DNA of 64,000 nt from Spongospora subterranea f. sp. subterranea. Lineage: Eukaryota > Endomyxa: Phytomyxea > Phytomyxea > Plasmodiophorida. Of this stretch, positions 36,986-48,087 are shown piece after piece. The stretch spans positions 1-64,000 of the forward strand of contig JAUGWO010000008.1 of the NCBI GenBank assembly GCA_049724395.1, given 5' to 3'. Position numbers and translations under genes: made by a program. The notes beneath the pieces were generated by a model. That model saw only the letters and a list, made by a program, of their open reading frames with translations, was not told the origin of the DNA and ran no database searches. Within the stretch, counting starts at the first letter, position 1. The number at the start of each line of letters is the position of its first letter.

Positions 36986-37866
36986 ATGGCATTTATCAAA
37001 GTATCATGGCTGATGATGCAGAATATGTCTGTTGGCCTAATCCTGATTGGGATCGCCATTGTATTCAGTTTTGTCCTGACTCCCCACGAGATGATCGTCA
37101 GCCCTACCGACCCCAGCCTTCAGGTTCTCCCTCCTTGAACCCCCCCTGAAACCGCCAATTGACACCTGTTCCAGCTGCCATATATTCAGAACACGGTCCC
37201 GATGTGGTCATTATATTTGACCGCCGTCCTATCTTGGATAGTCATGAGTGGATATATCGCCATCCAAGGCAAATGGGATGAAGTATTCAAGCTTGGAACA
37301 GCCTGGATTGGGGCTATAGGTATTGTGGAGATTATCACCCAACTCCTCAAGAGTGTTGTTGGCCGTCCTCGACCAAATTTCTTCGCTAATCCCGTATGCA
37401 ATTTTTCCCCACCAATTTTTCACAGCCGCTTTTTAATTTTTCTCAGAATGGACGCAACGCCAGAATGAGTTTTCCATCTGGTCATACTGGATTCTCATTC
37501 GCCATAATGCACCTTATGTCGTTGTGCTTATTAGATAGGTTCAGGTTAGGAGATATTTTATGGCTCATCGAATTTCAAAAACCCTTTTCCTATTACTGAG
37601 GAGCCATTGCAAAATCTAGTTCTGATCGTTGTTCTTTCGCCAGATCAAAAACTGGCCATCTATCGTTTGTGATGATGTTGCTGGCATTATCGCCCCATAT
37701 CTTTGCTGGCTGGGTGGGAATCACTCGGATCCATGATTACCATCATCATTATCTAGATGTAGTGGCAGGAGCCCTCTTCGGGATGATGGCAGCTCGCGTC
37801 GCCTACTCGGTTAATTTTCCTGTCACAAAGCCGCGCTCTCGAGCATCTTCTCAATCGATCTTATAA
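36986..37866 (+). CDS. PAP2-family lipid phosphatase
   Basis: Four exons (36986-37123, 37175-37393, 37447-37538, 37644-37866) sum to exactly 224 codons (223 residues). All three motifs of the type 2 phosphatidic acid phosphatase fold are present: KSVVGRPRP (motif 1), SFPSGHTGF (motif 2, His) and TRIHDYHHHYLDV (motif 3, catalytic His). Hydrophobic segments at about 12-30, 60-80, 95-115, 135-150, 165-185 and 192-210 fit a six-helix membrane enzyme of the ER/Golgi. It most likely dephosphorylates phosphatidic acid, diacylglycerol pyrophosphate or a related lipid phosphate (DPP1/LPP type). Motif 3 has Thr-Arg rather than the commoner Ser-Arg. The start Met at 36986 precedes the first hydrophobic helix. 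Confidence 0.88.
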
Positions 37867-38259
37867 ATTCACCCTGTTCTAACCAAAATCGTCCCAATAA
37901 TCAACCTTCATATCTTGAACCCAAAATTGATCTGATTGGAACAAGAAAGAAAACGGCCCCAATTCATCTATAAACCCCCGAACCAGCAGGTGTTTCATCA
38001 TAAACTCCCCGGTAGAAGCAAGGTGGGCAGAGCAACATGGCGCCAGCCATGAAGGGCTCTTGTATCGCTTTGGATAAAGCCCTTTTCAAACTGACAATGC
38101 GACAAGATCATGATCCTGTGTGGAGAGAGGACATACCGGAACCGAATCTGTCTAAGGTCACTCATTGCAGAAACTACAGTACCATTGCTACAGGTATTAT
38201 CTTCACACATGGTGACCCATTGTGTTGCTGTAGCGCCAATCGGCCAAGGCAGTTGAGTA
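37867..38259. other. Intergenic stretch
   Basis: Short frames on both strands only. Contains the 3' flank of the phosphatase gene and the promoter of the Dad1-like gene. Confidence 0.35.
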
Positions 38260-38533
38260 ATGGCGGAGTTTGATGGCGCGATGGAGTTGGAGGGGGTATC
38301 CAGCGAGGGATTATCGGTATTCGAGGAGGAGCGATCCCATCTTCTATCGGAAATCACTAAAGTCGTTCACCCCGCCATCGCCAACCGTTTCGCCATTGGC
38401 CCACTCACGTAGTTCTCAGGGTCTCAGCGATATCGGGAACATGATCGGGTCGATCAGCCAGAGTGTTCAGGCAATGAATCAGGTTGGACAAAAGCATGCA
38501 TCAGGCATCACATATATGGATCGACCTCGATAA
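38260..38533 (+). CDS. DASH complex subunit Dad1-like
   Basis: Two exons (38260-38361, 38420-38533) separated by a 58-bp GT-AG intron give 71 residues. The conserved N-terminal block of Dad1, FEEERSHLLSEI, starts at about residue 21 and continues across the splice into a helical region NMIGSISQSVQAMNQVGQ, matching the Dad1 pattern in which a short helix ends in a VGKEF-like segment. Dad1 is part of the ten-subunit DASH/Dam1 ring that couples kinetochores to microtubules in fungi and some protists. The protein is very short, so the call rests mainly on the FEEER block and the size. Confidence 0.6.
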
Positions 38534-38539
38534 ACGGAT

Positions 38540-38917
38540 TACCAATACCCGATCAGCTCCCAAACAACTCCTATAAACTATGCCACTTCGCCCGCGACCC
38601 TCTCTTTCAACACTCACTTTGGCCATATCACGTTTTACTCCTCAATCCACCAGATAATTTCTCAAAACTGAAGACTAGAACTGAACCTATCGCAAATTCG
38701 TTTGGCTGAAACTCGAATTCGCTTCTTTTGTTTGCGTTGCTTATCTTCACAGGTTTGCGTTCGCTAAACCTTTCCAAAGTCCCCGACATCATTTACTATT
38801 AAATATCATGTTGATTTTCCCTCCGGAGCCTGAGTCTGTCGACGTAAATCCTTCAACATCATCGTTTGCTTCATCAGGTTCTTGATCATGCTCTCTGGAG
38901 AACGTTCCTTCAAACCA
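38540..38917. other. Intergenic stretch
   Basis: Convergent 3' flanks of the Dad1-like and TPR-protein genes. No gene seen. Confidence 0.4.
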
Positions 38918-41361
38918 TTACCCAAACTCGATGATCTCCGAATAAATCTCTCGCGATATTTGAAAGAGTTCGTGATCTCCAACCAGTTCGTATAGGTCAA
39001 TGAGCTGTTTCCACGCCTCTGGGTTGTCCGGATCGATAGCGATGGCGGCCGCCAAACAATATTCCCCGTTCCTCACGTATCTATCGCCCAGCGATCCATA
39101 CACCCGTGCGCATCCGATCCAGGCCGACACCATGGCGCCATTCACCTGCAGTGCCTGTCGTAACACCTGCAATGCCCTCAACGGTTCTCCAACTCCATGC
39201 AAGATCTCACCGAACCGTACTAGACCCGCCAGATCGTTCACGGCCTTCCCATACGCTTGTATTGCCCCGGGAATATCGCCATTGATCGACCGCATTTCCC
39301 CCAATATTCCCAAGACCACGCCGTCTTCCGGAAGTGCATCGAGAATCGCGATCGCCATTTCACGATGGCCCAGCGAAAACAAAACCTGTGCGCGGAGAAC
39401 TTCGGTTGGAATACACGGACTGATGAAATTATCGAGGAGAATCAAAGATAGACGCGGTAATGACCAATCCAAAAGGGATTGAGCAGCGCGGGTCAGACTA
39501 TCTCCTGTTGGAGATTGGCCATTAGCCAACTCCCGACGCAATACCGAATGGATTTCTTCCTTTAGCGAATACGGCTGATCCATAAAATCCATCAACAACT
39601 GAAAACCGCCTGTTCAGCTGAGCGAATCCCCCGGCTATAAACATATGGGATATATATCGCACCTTGAAAACTGGTCGGAGCGGGTCATCAATAGGTATTT
39701 GTGTTAGAGATCTTTCGGCATCAATGTGATTCCCATATTCCATGGCGGTCGCCGTCTTCATGAGCCACAGCTCGTTGGGCACCTGATCCGTGGCCGATAT
39801 CGCCCGATCCACCATAACGGATGCGGCCAGTACCCGACCCTCAATCAGCCGACAGATCGCCAAGTCTCTATAGGCAGACCATGGCGTGTTGACGCCCAAT
39901 TCGGCAACGGCCCGTTCCAAAAGACATCCGGCCCGTTGATAACACCGATGCCTTTGGGCGTCGCGAGCAAGGTCAAGGCGTCTTCGGGGGGATATTGCCA
40001 TGAATCTTTCGTCACATCTCGAATGCACTAATCGATCCAGCGTTGACACCAATTCGGCTCGATCGCGAACCGCTTCCTTGTCCTCGTGTAGAACCGCCGC
40101 CGAAAGTTGTCGGATGGGTCCATCGAATTCACGTTTGAGTTCGTCAAAGACTCGCGTGTTGAGCTCCTGTGTCGACAGGATTTTCTTCGATTTGTCGATC
40201 GTCGCTGTGACATTGTTCAACGCAATCGCTTCGTTCTCGACCCAGATCCTCTTTTGTTCATCGCCCTCAATCAGATCGGCCGGAGTCGGCAGAGCAGGGG
40301 GTAGTAAACGATTTGCAATGCGAATTTCTACGTCAAGGGTTGCGCCAGCACATTCCTTCGTGGCGAAAATCGCCGTCGTCGACAGGTGCGAAATCGGATG
40401 TAGAAACATTCGGGAACTGATTGAGAATTCGTATCGACCAACGGACGGTTCGCCAACGGCAACCGCATCTTCACCGAGATGGGTCTGGGAATAAATCAGC
40501 AATATTTTCACATCGGGGGCGATCCCGTCAACGATCATTTGATGAAACGCCGCCACGTTCTCTGGCGATAAATACCAGCGATGCTGGAGCGATATTATAG
40601 GGCCGCCATGATCATTGGCTTCGTCCATAGTCAACGTTCTCCTCCATTGGGCTGGATATGAGGTCGTCGAACGAATCGGCGGAACGGAGACTTTCGACGT
40701 CGATGGATTCATTGAGGGTGCCGGTTCCGTCACGTCGATACTTGACGCCGTTCATGGACAGGTTCTGAATGGCGACAGATAGGATATTCGATTGCTGCCA
40801 GTCAATCAATGACGTCGGTGATGCTGCCGAAATGTGGACCGAGGCCGCTGGCAAACCCTCCTTATCGACAAGGACGCCGGGAGATTCCTCGATTGTTGCC
40901 GACGTCATTTCCTGGACTCCATCCTGATACTGTATTGATCGCCAACCATCGATAGCCAGCTGATTTTCCTCTATTATTGGGGCCAGATTCAGCAATGACG
41001 AACCGATCAGTTTCGCTGATTCGCCGTCCACATCCGACAAAGCAACCACAACACTTTTTGAAAGAGCGAAATCGCAGAATTCCGTGAGAGATTCAATCTC
41101 ATGAACGTATCGGAAATCAGTTTGAATTGTGAAGGCGCCGGCGTCGAATTCCTGAACGAATTCCTTTCCGAAAACATTTAGACAAATACGTAGTCGCTGG
41201 GGTGGCTGTAAACAGGTGGTCGCCGGATTGTCGGCAGGTTTGCCTTTTACTTTCGCCTTTCCTCCTGTGCCTTTTCCATCGTCATCGGGATTCGAAAAAA
41301 ATTGATAATACAAGTTGCGAATCCCATGAACACTGAACACAATCTGTTTCATTGTCGCCAT
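38918..41361 (-). CDS. TPR-repeat protein resembling CFAP70
   Basis: Reads MKQIVFSVHGIRNL at the start, a C2-like beginning, then long stretches of beta-type sequence (LSVAIQNLSMNG; YEFSISSRMFLHPI), a helical middle (RVFDELKREFDGPIRQL) and C-terminal TPR-like repeats (AIQAYGKAVNDLAGLVRFGEI; CLAAAIAIDPDNPEAWKQLIDLY). The order N-terminal C2-like region, middle, TPR tail and the length (about 765-790 residues) resemble the flagellar central-apparatus protein CFAP70, although it is shorter than the human protein. The last exon is 39598-38918, joined by an intron to 39663. Near 40650-40730 the frame shifts by one: either an 82-bp GT-AG intron or a one-base indel; both restore the frame. It is transcribed away from the RRM gene 146 bp upstream. 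Confidence 0.5.
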
Positions 41362-41507
41362 GAGTTATGAGGACTGTCCTCAGCATTTAAGCAGGCCCTG
41401 AAAACTGTACCAGACGATCGTTTTCAGGCTAAATGCGAATTATACATACAGGGGCGAGTCGTCACTGGCCAGAAACGTTGACTGTGAGTCGGCCAAAGGC
41501 GATAAAT
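41362..41507. promoter_or_regulatory. Shared bidirectional promoter region
   Basis: Only 146 bp separate the divergent start codons of the TPR protein (minus) and the RRM protein (plus), so both promoters must lie here or overlap the genes. Confidence 0.55.
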
Positions 41508-42149
41508 ATGGGCGATGGAGCGGCGGTGAATCGCGAGCGAATCCGGGAGATACTGTCGGTGATGTCCCCGGAGCGCGTTCTTGACACCTTCACCGATCTG
41601 TTATTAACCGTCCCCGGAGCGTTTTCTTACCTCCAGCAGGAGGTTCAGCACGATGTTCAACAAAGGAAACTGTTCGTCCGGTGTTTGGCGCGCGACTGCA
41701 CCAACGATCGTCTGCGGGAGCTGTTCACACCGTTCGGGGAAGTTGACGATGCGTACGCCGTTCAGGATGCGACCACGAATCGCTGCAAAGGGTTCGGAAC
41801 CGTTCTAATGGCGGATTTGAAAGGAGCCTGCGCCGCCTTGGAAATTCCTGCTAAACCCTTCATGGATAAAATCGCACATGTGTATCTGGCGGCCGCCACC
41901 AATAAGAACGACAACCGAAAACAATCAACGTCAAAGTACCCCGACGACAACGCAACATATTACAGGGACGACCGCGGAGGTGGTTCAACTCCAACTCATC
42001 AATGGGTCCCGGCCGGCCGACCTCAGGAATATCGATCTGATGTGGACACAAACGCCAATCGGAGACCGTCGCCAACCAGAGCGGCATCTAACTCTGGGTC
42101 GCGCTACCTTTCATCCATCAACGATCCACGACGCCGCCCAAGAAATTAA
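41508..42149 (+). CDS. RRM-domain RNA-binding protein
   Basis: A single-exon 213-residue protein. Residues about 50-125 form one RNA recognition motif with RNP2-like KLFVRCL and RNP1-like KGFGTVLM. Between them, TNDRLRELFTPFGEVDDAY is the standard helix 1/strand 2. The N-terminal 45 residues are helical; the C-terminal 80 residues are Arg/Asn/Asp/Ser-rich and disordered. It probably binds mRNA; the exact role is unknown. The ATG at 41508 was chosen over an in-frame Met at 41433 because the latter lies close to the divergent gene and adds a non-conserved tail. Confidence 0.8.
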   Translation: MGDGAAVNRERIREILSVMSPERVLDTFTDLLLTVPGAFSYLQQEVQHDVQQRKLFVRCLARDCTNDRLRELFTPFGEVDDAYAVQDATTNRCKGFGTVLMADLKGACAALEIPAKPFMDKIAHVYLAAATNKNDNRKQSTSKYPDDNATYYRDDRGGGSTPTHQWVPAGRPQEYRSDVDTNANRRPSPTRAASNSGSRYLSSINDPRRRPRN

Positions 42150-43717
42150 ACGCGCCAAAAATTACGCTCATGATAATCGCATCCAAGGTGTAATAAATCC
42201 ATCATGATTTGCATATTGTTAAAACGCTGTTTGATCGATCAGTGTTGTTCCCAAAAAATTACGATTTATTGCACCCAATCTGGCTTAATATTTATGGCAA
42301 AACGTAGCGATGATGAGGGCCGGAGTCAGAATCTGATGAATGGCTCAAATTTGAGGCGGGCGACATGTCGACTGGCGGTAGATTCGCTGGACTCTGAGGT
42401 GCCGATAATGACACGCTGCGCTTGAACTGTAGCGATACTTTGTAATATATGGCGTATGAAGACGCACGAACCATTGAGGAGTCTAGATTAGGGGTTAAGG
42501 TGGTCGATTAGAAAACTGAGCACGGAAGTCGTGTCAGGGCCAGGAACCCAGCAGGAATTCTTGGCTTTGTGGTCCCAAACGCATGGACTGGAGCAAGCGA
42601 GTCGTATGAATAGCCAAACCTAACCGGTTTGCGATGATCGTCAACAACGATCTAGAACAATCACTGATATCCGGTGAATGTTATACAAGAGAGGTCTATA
42701 TGATAATGAATGGGCCCGTGATTCACCACCAGCCTGTTATCACTGCAGGAAGGTGGTTGCGCTTTACCTGGCGGCGGACATTTATAGGGCCAGGAGTTAC
42801 ACTTACCGACTGTTGACTGCGTGACACGTATCATTGGTCTAGGGGTTCCAGTCACGCCATGGAGCAGTCAATGACTGACAGGCGGCCTGACACAACCCTA
42901 GTGGCTGGCTCTCGTACCCAATCACTCGTCTAGAACTTTCTCGTACATGTCCTTGCTCAATCTTCAATTTTTTTGATTTTGTATCATCCAAAATACAAAT
43001 ATCAAACTGAAACACTTGGCATGCAATATAGTTGTGGATATTGAACTTTGCTCTGATGATTTTCCTTCAACCTACATTAGCTTTATGCCGATTGCGAGTC
43101 TCCTCGCTAGCCTGTAACTTGTTGCATCTGCTCGTAATTTATTTTTGTGTGGTAGAAGTTGGACATCATAGCGTCAGTTTCAGCTCACCTAGCTGTTTGA
43201 CCCAGAATATCTCGCAGTCAGCCCTTTTGAAGTAGTAAATAGATGGTGTAGGCCTATTGCCAGGTGGAAAACATCTTGTCGAAGTGACACTTGAAGAAAT
43301 TGTACATTATTCCATTGATCAAAACCTTCAGCCTGTTTATTAACAATAGTCAGCAAGCGTTTTCCAATCGTCCATATGTCCCCTGTTTGTGTTGAATGAA
43401 ATGGTGAGTTCGATACCCATTTGATTAGTCGGTTGACCTAAAAACTGACATGAATCCAGGTAGCCGTTGGTTGGCAGGCGCTTCTGTAATTCTTGCGTGA
43501 TTACAACAAACCATCAATTTCTGGCAATGAAACAGTCCCTGCCTTTTGTCAACCATGTAATACAGGAACCAACTTCTCAGCTTACGAAACCCCGGTTTTG
43601 CTGAGGGCAGAGTGAACTTTGCCATCACTTTCAACGTTTGCTGTTTTTTTGGGATACACAGAATTACTGGCTCTCGAAAAGTTTTTCACAAAACGCTGTT
43701 TAAGAATTCAGTGCTAT
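42150..43717. other. Long intergenic stretch
   Basis: About 1.6 kb with only short frames (for example 42295-42425 plus, 43425-43634 minus). No motif, RNA gene or repeat was recognised. Confidence 0.4.
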
Positions 43718-45714
43718 TTATAATGACATGTCGAAAATATCCAGAGCAACAGCCACGATTCCGAACGATATGGTAAGATATACGTACCAGTTCCCATTGT
43801 ATAAGCTAGCGTATGGCGTGCTTGGAAGTGGACCGAACCGTTTCGAACAGCGATGTCTGGCGCAGAGAAGCAGAAAGCACGGAATGAACAGCTCCATGAA
43901 GAAGGCGATAAATCCAATGAATTTGACTGTTTAAATCAAAATTAACAGCATTGCCGTAGTTAAGGAAACAGCATAATTACAAATAAATTCAAGATTGCTG
44001 GCAACTGCACCGAAGATTAACGGAGGCAAGGCCGACACCAGGCGGAGGCTCTTCTTGATCCTAACCTGTGAATATTGCAGCGACACCTCCTCAGGCACTG
44101 ACTCCATTAGCTGTGGACAAACCGCATCAGATTTCCAGGAAACGATGATAAGAACAAAGATGTACGTTGCCGGAGAGGGTGACGGCGACCAATGGGTAAA
44201 CCGAAAGCATGTCGAGAATCGGGAACGCCAGAATCATGGTGCGAATGATGTAGGCGTAGACTGCTGTGTGCTCACCATCGAATGATGGTCCAGTGTACGA
44301 TTTCCAATTCAACGTAATCAAGGCTTCGGCGCGGTCTCCGAAAAACAGGGCGCAAATCAACCCAACCATCAAATATAGGGTCGTTACCTGATGGTAAATC
44401 GTCAATTGCGTTGACAAAACATACCAATTGACCATTGAAAAAATCATAGTTTGGACATTGAATGAAGCCCAGTAAATTTCAAACAAGAATGGGGACCCAT
44501 GAATCTACGAATACATAAACGTGTTAACCTTGATCCGCGAACAAAACAAAAGTTACGAAAATTCAGAAAATTGTTGACTCTTACCACAATGAACACGGAA
44601 GACGCGATGGCCTTCACTGAGCCCGGTTGCCGCGATTTCAACGATTGGACTACGTCAGGAAAATTGGCGTGCATGCTCAATGCCTAAACCGAGCGATCAA
44701 CTGCAATTGAACTGGCAGGTTTTATGGCTGGCGTACAACTGCTGAACTAGGTAAGATGACGTAGCCGGTCCAGTTCCAGGCAGGGATCATGGACATGGCT
44801 TGGCTGGGTTGAGAACCTGGAAACCACGGCGGCGGCGCAAACAAAATCGACACGACGATGGTCCCGATCATCAGGCCAAACGCGGCAAATCTGTAGAGCG
44901 ATAGAGCCACTGACATTGTGGCGTTAATATTACAATGAACTCAGGACACCGGCACAGATACCTTGAATTGTCGCTTGCTCCTCGAGATCCAATAGAGACA
45001 AAACGACCACAATGACGCCGAAAACGGTCAAAGATACAAGATACCCACGCGAACAGGATACTGATGGGTTGTTGTAAATATCACACATCTCACCGAATAC
45101 GGATTCGAAGAATAAATTAACAACCGACGACGAAAACACGGATGAATACGACCACAGCGCACTGGAAAAAAATCAGCGGAAGCAATGATGAAATTTGAGA
45201 GAAATTTACCCATAACAATAAAGACACATTAGGAGCTGGACAACCTGTTTAGCACGGACCGAATGGACAAGGTCAGCGATGCGGGAGAATTCCCATGAGA
45301 CAGATGATATGCTGTAATCGGCTGAATCCTCGCTCTCGTCTCCCTTTCTTGAAAGCGCATCGCATCGGGAAATGGTCTCAATTACGAACGTTAGCGAAAT
45401 GTAGCTGAAAAAAGCCGATAACAGCAACAATAGCGATCCGAATACTGAAAACGAGAACTCAGCTCCAGGGCAGCGGTACATGATTGACGATTGACGAGGC
45501 CCAACCTGATCCCGACCGAGTAAACGCCAAAGGTAATGTAAAAATCTACCCAGATCAAGTTTGTGAGTGGCGACTATAACAAAGGGGGACGGCGACACAA
45601 TCTCACCCCCGTTCCGATGACATAATTGATCGTCACGCAAAATGCCTGGCGCGTTGACAGCCCATGGTCACGATCATCTGGGCTATTGAGTAACGGTATT
45701 CCAGCGTTCAACAT
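43718..45714 (-). CDS. Amino acid/auxin permease family (SLC38-like) transporter
   Basis: Nine exons (45714-45607, 45545-45506, 45444-45210, 45161-44962, 44909-44737, 44683-44585, 44504-44166, 44065-43981, 43926-43718) join with consistent phase into 495 residues. TM1 carries the AAAP signature (NYVIGTGIFTLPLAFTRSG). Other helices are clear: LLLLLSAFFSYISLTFV, VSLTVFGVIVVVLSLLDL followed by EEQATIQ, a HANFPDVVQSLK block in place of the usual HxxxP segment, LICALFFGD..LITLNW, and IIRTMILAFPILDMLSVYP near the end. Eleven helices are predicted. Such proteins move neutral amino acids with H+ or Na+ at the plasma or vacuolar membrane; the subgroup is uncertain (TMEM104-like relatives share the pattern). 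It looks intact. Confidence 0.8.
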
Positions 45715-46487
45715 TTGATTATCACCCAAACATGCATTAGCGCAGCCTCAACACCCGGAAACGTGTACAGATAGTACAGCGAGAACCAGCACGTCCTCGC
45801 CAGCGAGACGCACTTAAACCCCATCCTGACCTTGAGTGGACTGTAGATCCTTTGCACTTAACGTAAGTCCGTGTGACAATACGCATTTCTGTACACCGCC
45901 TGTCACCGCAAAACAATATTCAGGGACTGTGTAGGGCCGCGCAGGATATGATCACAAAAGCCCTGGAAGGATGGCGCACATCTATTGTGCAAATAAAGAG
46001 TGGTAATTGTGATGTTGGCCAACAACTCGCTCTACTCAGAATTTCACAAAACGACCGGAGCGTTTGAGATTCGTACGTTAATGTCGGTGCCGGAAAGTCG
46101 AATATTCACAATTGCCATGTTGGGGGCAATCTGAAAAAACTTGTCCATAGGCGTTGGGAGGAATGTTTCACGGATTGATAGTAATCAGTTTTAGAGAGGG
46201 AACATATATATCCAATGGGCAATCAGTGGCAATTGTCCTGCATTGATCGTCATCCCTCACATGTCATGTAGATCCCGCTCATGGTGTGGCGATAAAAATT
46301 GATATTGCCATCATAGCCGCCTTTGAAAGAGTTGTTTGAGAATGTCAGAGCGCCTACGGTATGGGAAGTCGTAATTGTGTATTTTGGTCACGCGTCGTAA
46401 GGCCAATTCCGATGAACTTCCGACGAGGAAGTTATTCTTACCCTGGCGCATTCAATTCTAAAATATATGCAAATATTGGTCACCATC
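45715..46487. other. Intergenic stretch
   Basis: Contains a plus-strand frame (45873-46067) with an exon-like start after CAG (CRAAQDMITKALEGWRT), not recognised. No other feature. Confidence 0.3.
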
Positions 46488-47155
46488 CTTTTCTCATCCA
46501 TTTTTATCTGTAGGAACCGAGTTGAATGTCCAAGCTCACCCGGTTCGACATGACTCTTATTCGCTGGAGTTCCCAAACGCAATTCGTACTGAAGCCCAGT
46601 CCTTATTCCACGAAGGACGCATCAGAGCTATTCCATCCTCAGAAGCTCATCAACGCGAATTATCATATTCCTTTACAGTGTCCAAGCACGGCACGACTAA
46701 ACGAAGATTGGCACATAACTTTAAATATGTTAATTCGTCTACTATATTAAATCGCCCCGTAACTTTTCCTAAAGCTAAGCAGATTCTATCGACAACTCGG
46801 GGGGAATAAGCAGATTCTATCGACATAGTTGCATATTCCCCCCAGCAGTTGTCGATAGAATCTGCTTAGCTTTAGGAAAAGTTACGGGAGGGATTTGACA
46901 TAAACGAATTGAAATATTTGAAGTTATGTGCCAATCTTCGTGTAGTCGTGCCGTGCTTGGACACTGTAAAGGAATATGATAATTCGCGTTGATGAGCTTC
47001 TGAGGATGGAATAGCTCTGATGCGTCTTTCGTGGAGTAAGGACTGGACTTCAGTACGAATTGCGTCTGAGAACTCCAGCGAATAAGAGTCATGCTGAACC
47101 GGGTGAGCTTGGACATTCAACTCGATTCCTACAGATAAAAATGGATGAGAAAAGG
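46488..47155. repeat. Inverted duplication in DIRS-like remnant
   Basis: Arms 46488-46809 and about 46817-47155 are reverse complements at roughly 94-95 percent with a very short spacer, itself containing a nested copy of AGCAGATTCTATCGACA. The arm divergence means that it is a real genomic structure rather than a copying artefact of one molecule. Confidence 0.85.
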
Positions 47156-47850
47156 ATTGAGGAAGAGGGGTCGTTAGTGTAATAACCGGGAGAGATAGAA
47201 CAGGTAAAATGGTATTGCGATGAGTTAGTTTAGAGTCATAACTAGGACGAGGCTGAACACAGATCAGTTTTTTGACGTTGACCATGAAATACTTGCGGTT
47301 TCGTTCTTTCGGAAACTAGAGCAATATCTCCGGTTTAACTGGTTTCCGACGTTCGGCAGGTGTAAGTTAAGTTGGGCAAATATGTCTTTAGCCTGATGAT
47401 AAGAAAATTCGTGAACCAACTAATAAAATGATAAACAACGGGTAATAAATTGACAGGCATCCAAGCAATCTGCCTGATCAAGAAATAATGAAAGGGATTT
47501 TTGCAACATCATCGCCACGTGGCCTTCTCGTGAAATAGGGAGTTCAAGGCCAGGTTCATAATCCTGTGGTGGTAATGCCTTTAAACGCGTTTTCGGTGTT
47601 CTTCTCTAGCAGTGCGGATCGTTGGTGTGCGGATTGTTGCAATTTTGGATCAGCGATTGTGGCTGATTACCGATGGGCGATGAACCACGTGAGCGTCCTC
47701 GCGGATGTTCGATTGTTGGGATTTTGCCTCCAGATAATCCAAACGGCTGATGACATGGTGTAGCGATGTCGAGATCTCGGTTGAAAGCGGCTGTGACATG
47801 ACCAATGGATTTCACCATTTGTTTAAGAAACAGTGACACACTCTTTAACA
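46488..47850 (-). mobile_element. DIRS-like retroelement remnant, second copy
   Basis: On the minus strand a gag-like part (about 47840-47340) precedes the N-terminal part of a DIRS-type reverse transcriptase (47285-46830; RAIPSSEAHQRELSYSFTV; RRLAHNFKY). It is related to the 7.4-9.6 kb element. The RT part is present again in inverted orientation at 46488-46809. The element is truncated and broken in several places. Confidence 0.75.
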
Positions 47851-48087
47851 GAGAAAAAGAATTATAATCGCAAACTGTGGTTAAGGAACGACGCCATCTG
47901 GTAAACTATTCCATAAGATCATCACTTAGCAATCTTGATATTGGCTCTAGTTTCCGTTTGCGACAACGCCGGTCAAACAGTACCAGGTGGTTTGATCAAC
48001 CTTGGTATTTGTATTTTGTGGTCCTCAATGAATTCGCACAATTATGTCGATGTTGCGGGATCGCTTAATTGACATTCATTCAACAAA

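Noticed and set aside
46488-47155. Amplification chimera as the cause of the fold-back
   Set aside because: The arms differ by about 5 percent, which a copying artefact from one molecule would not give.
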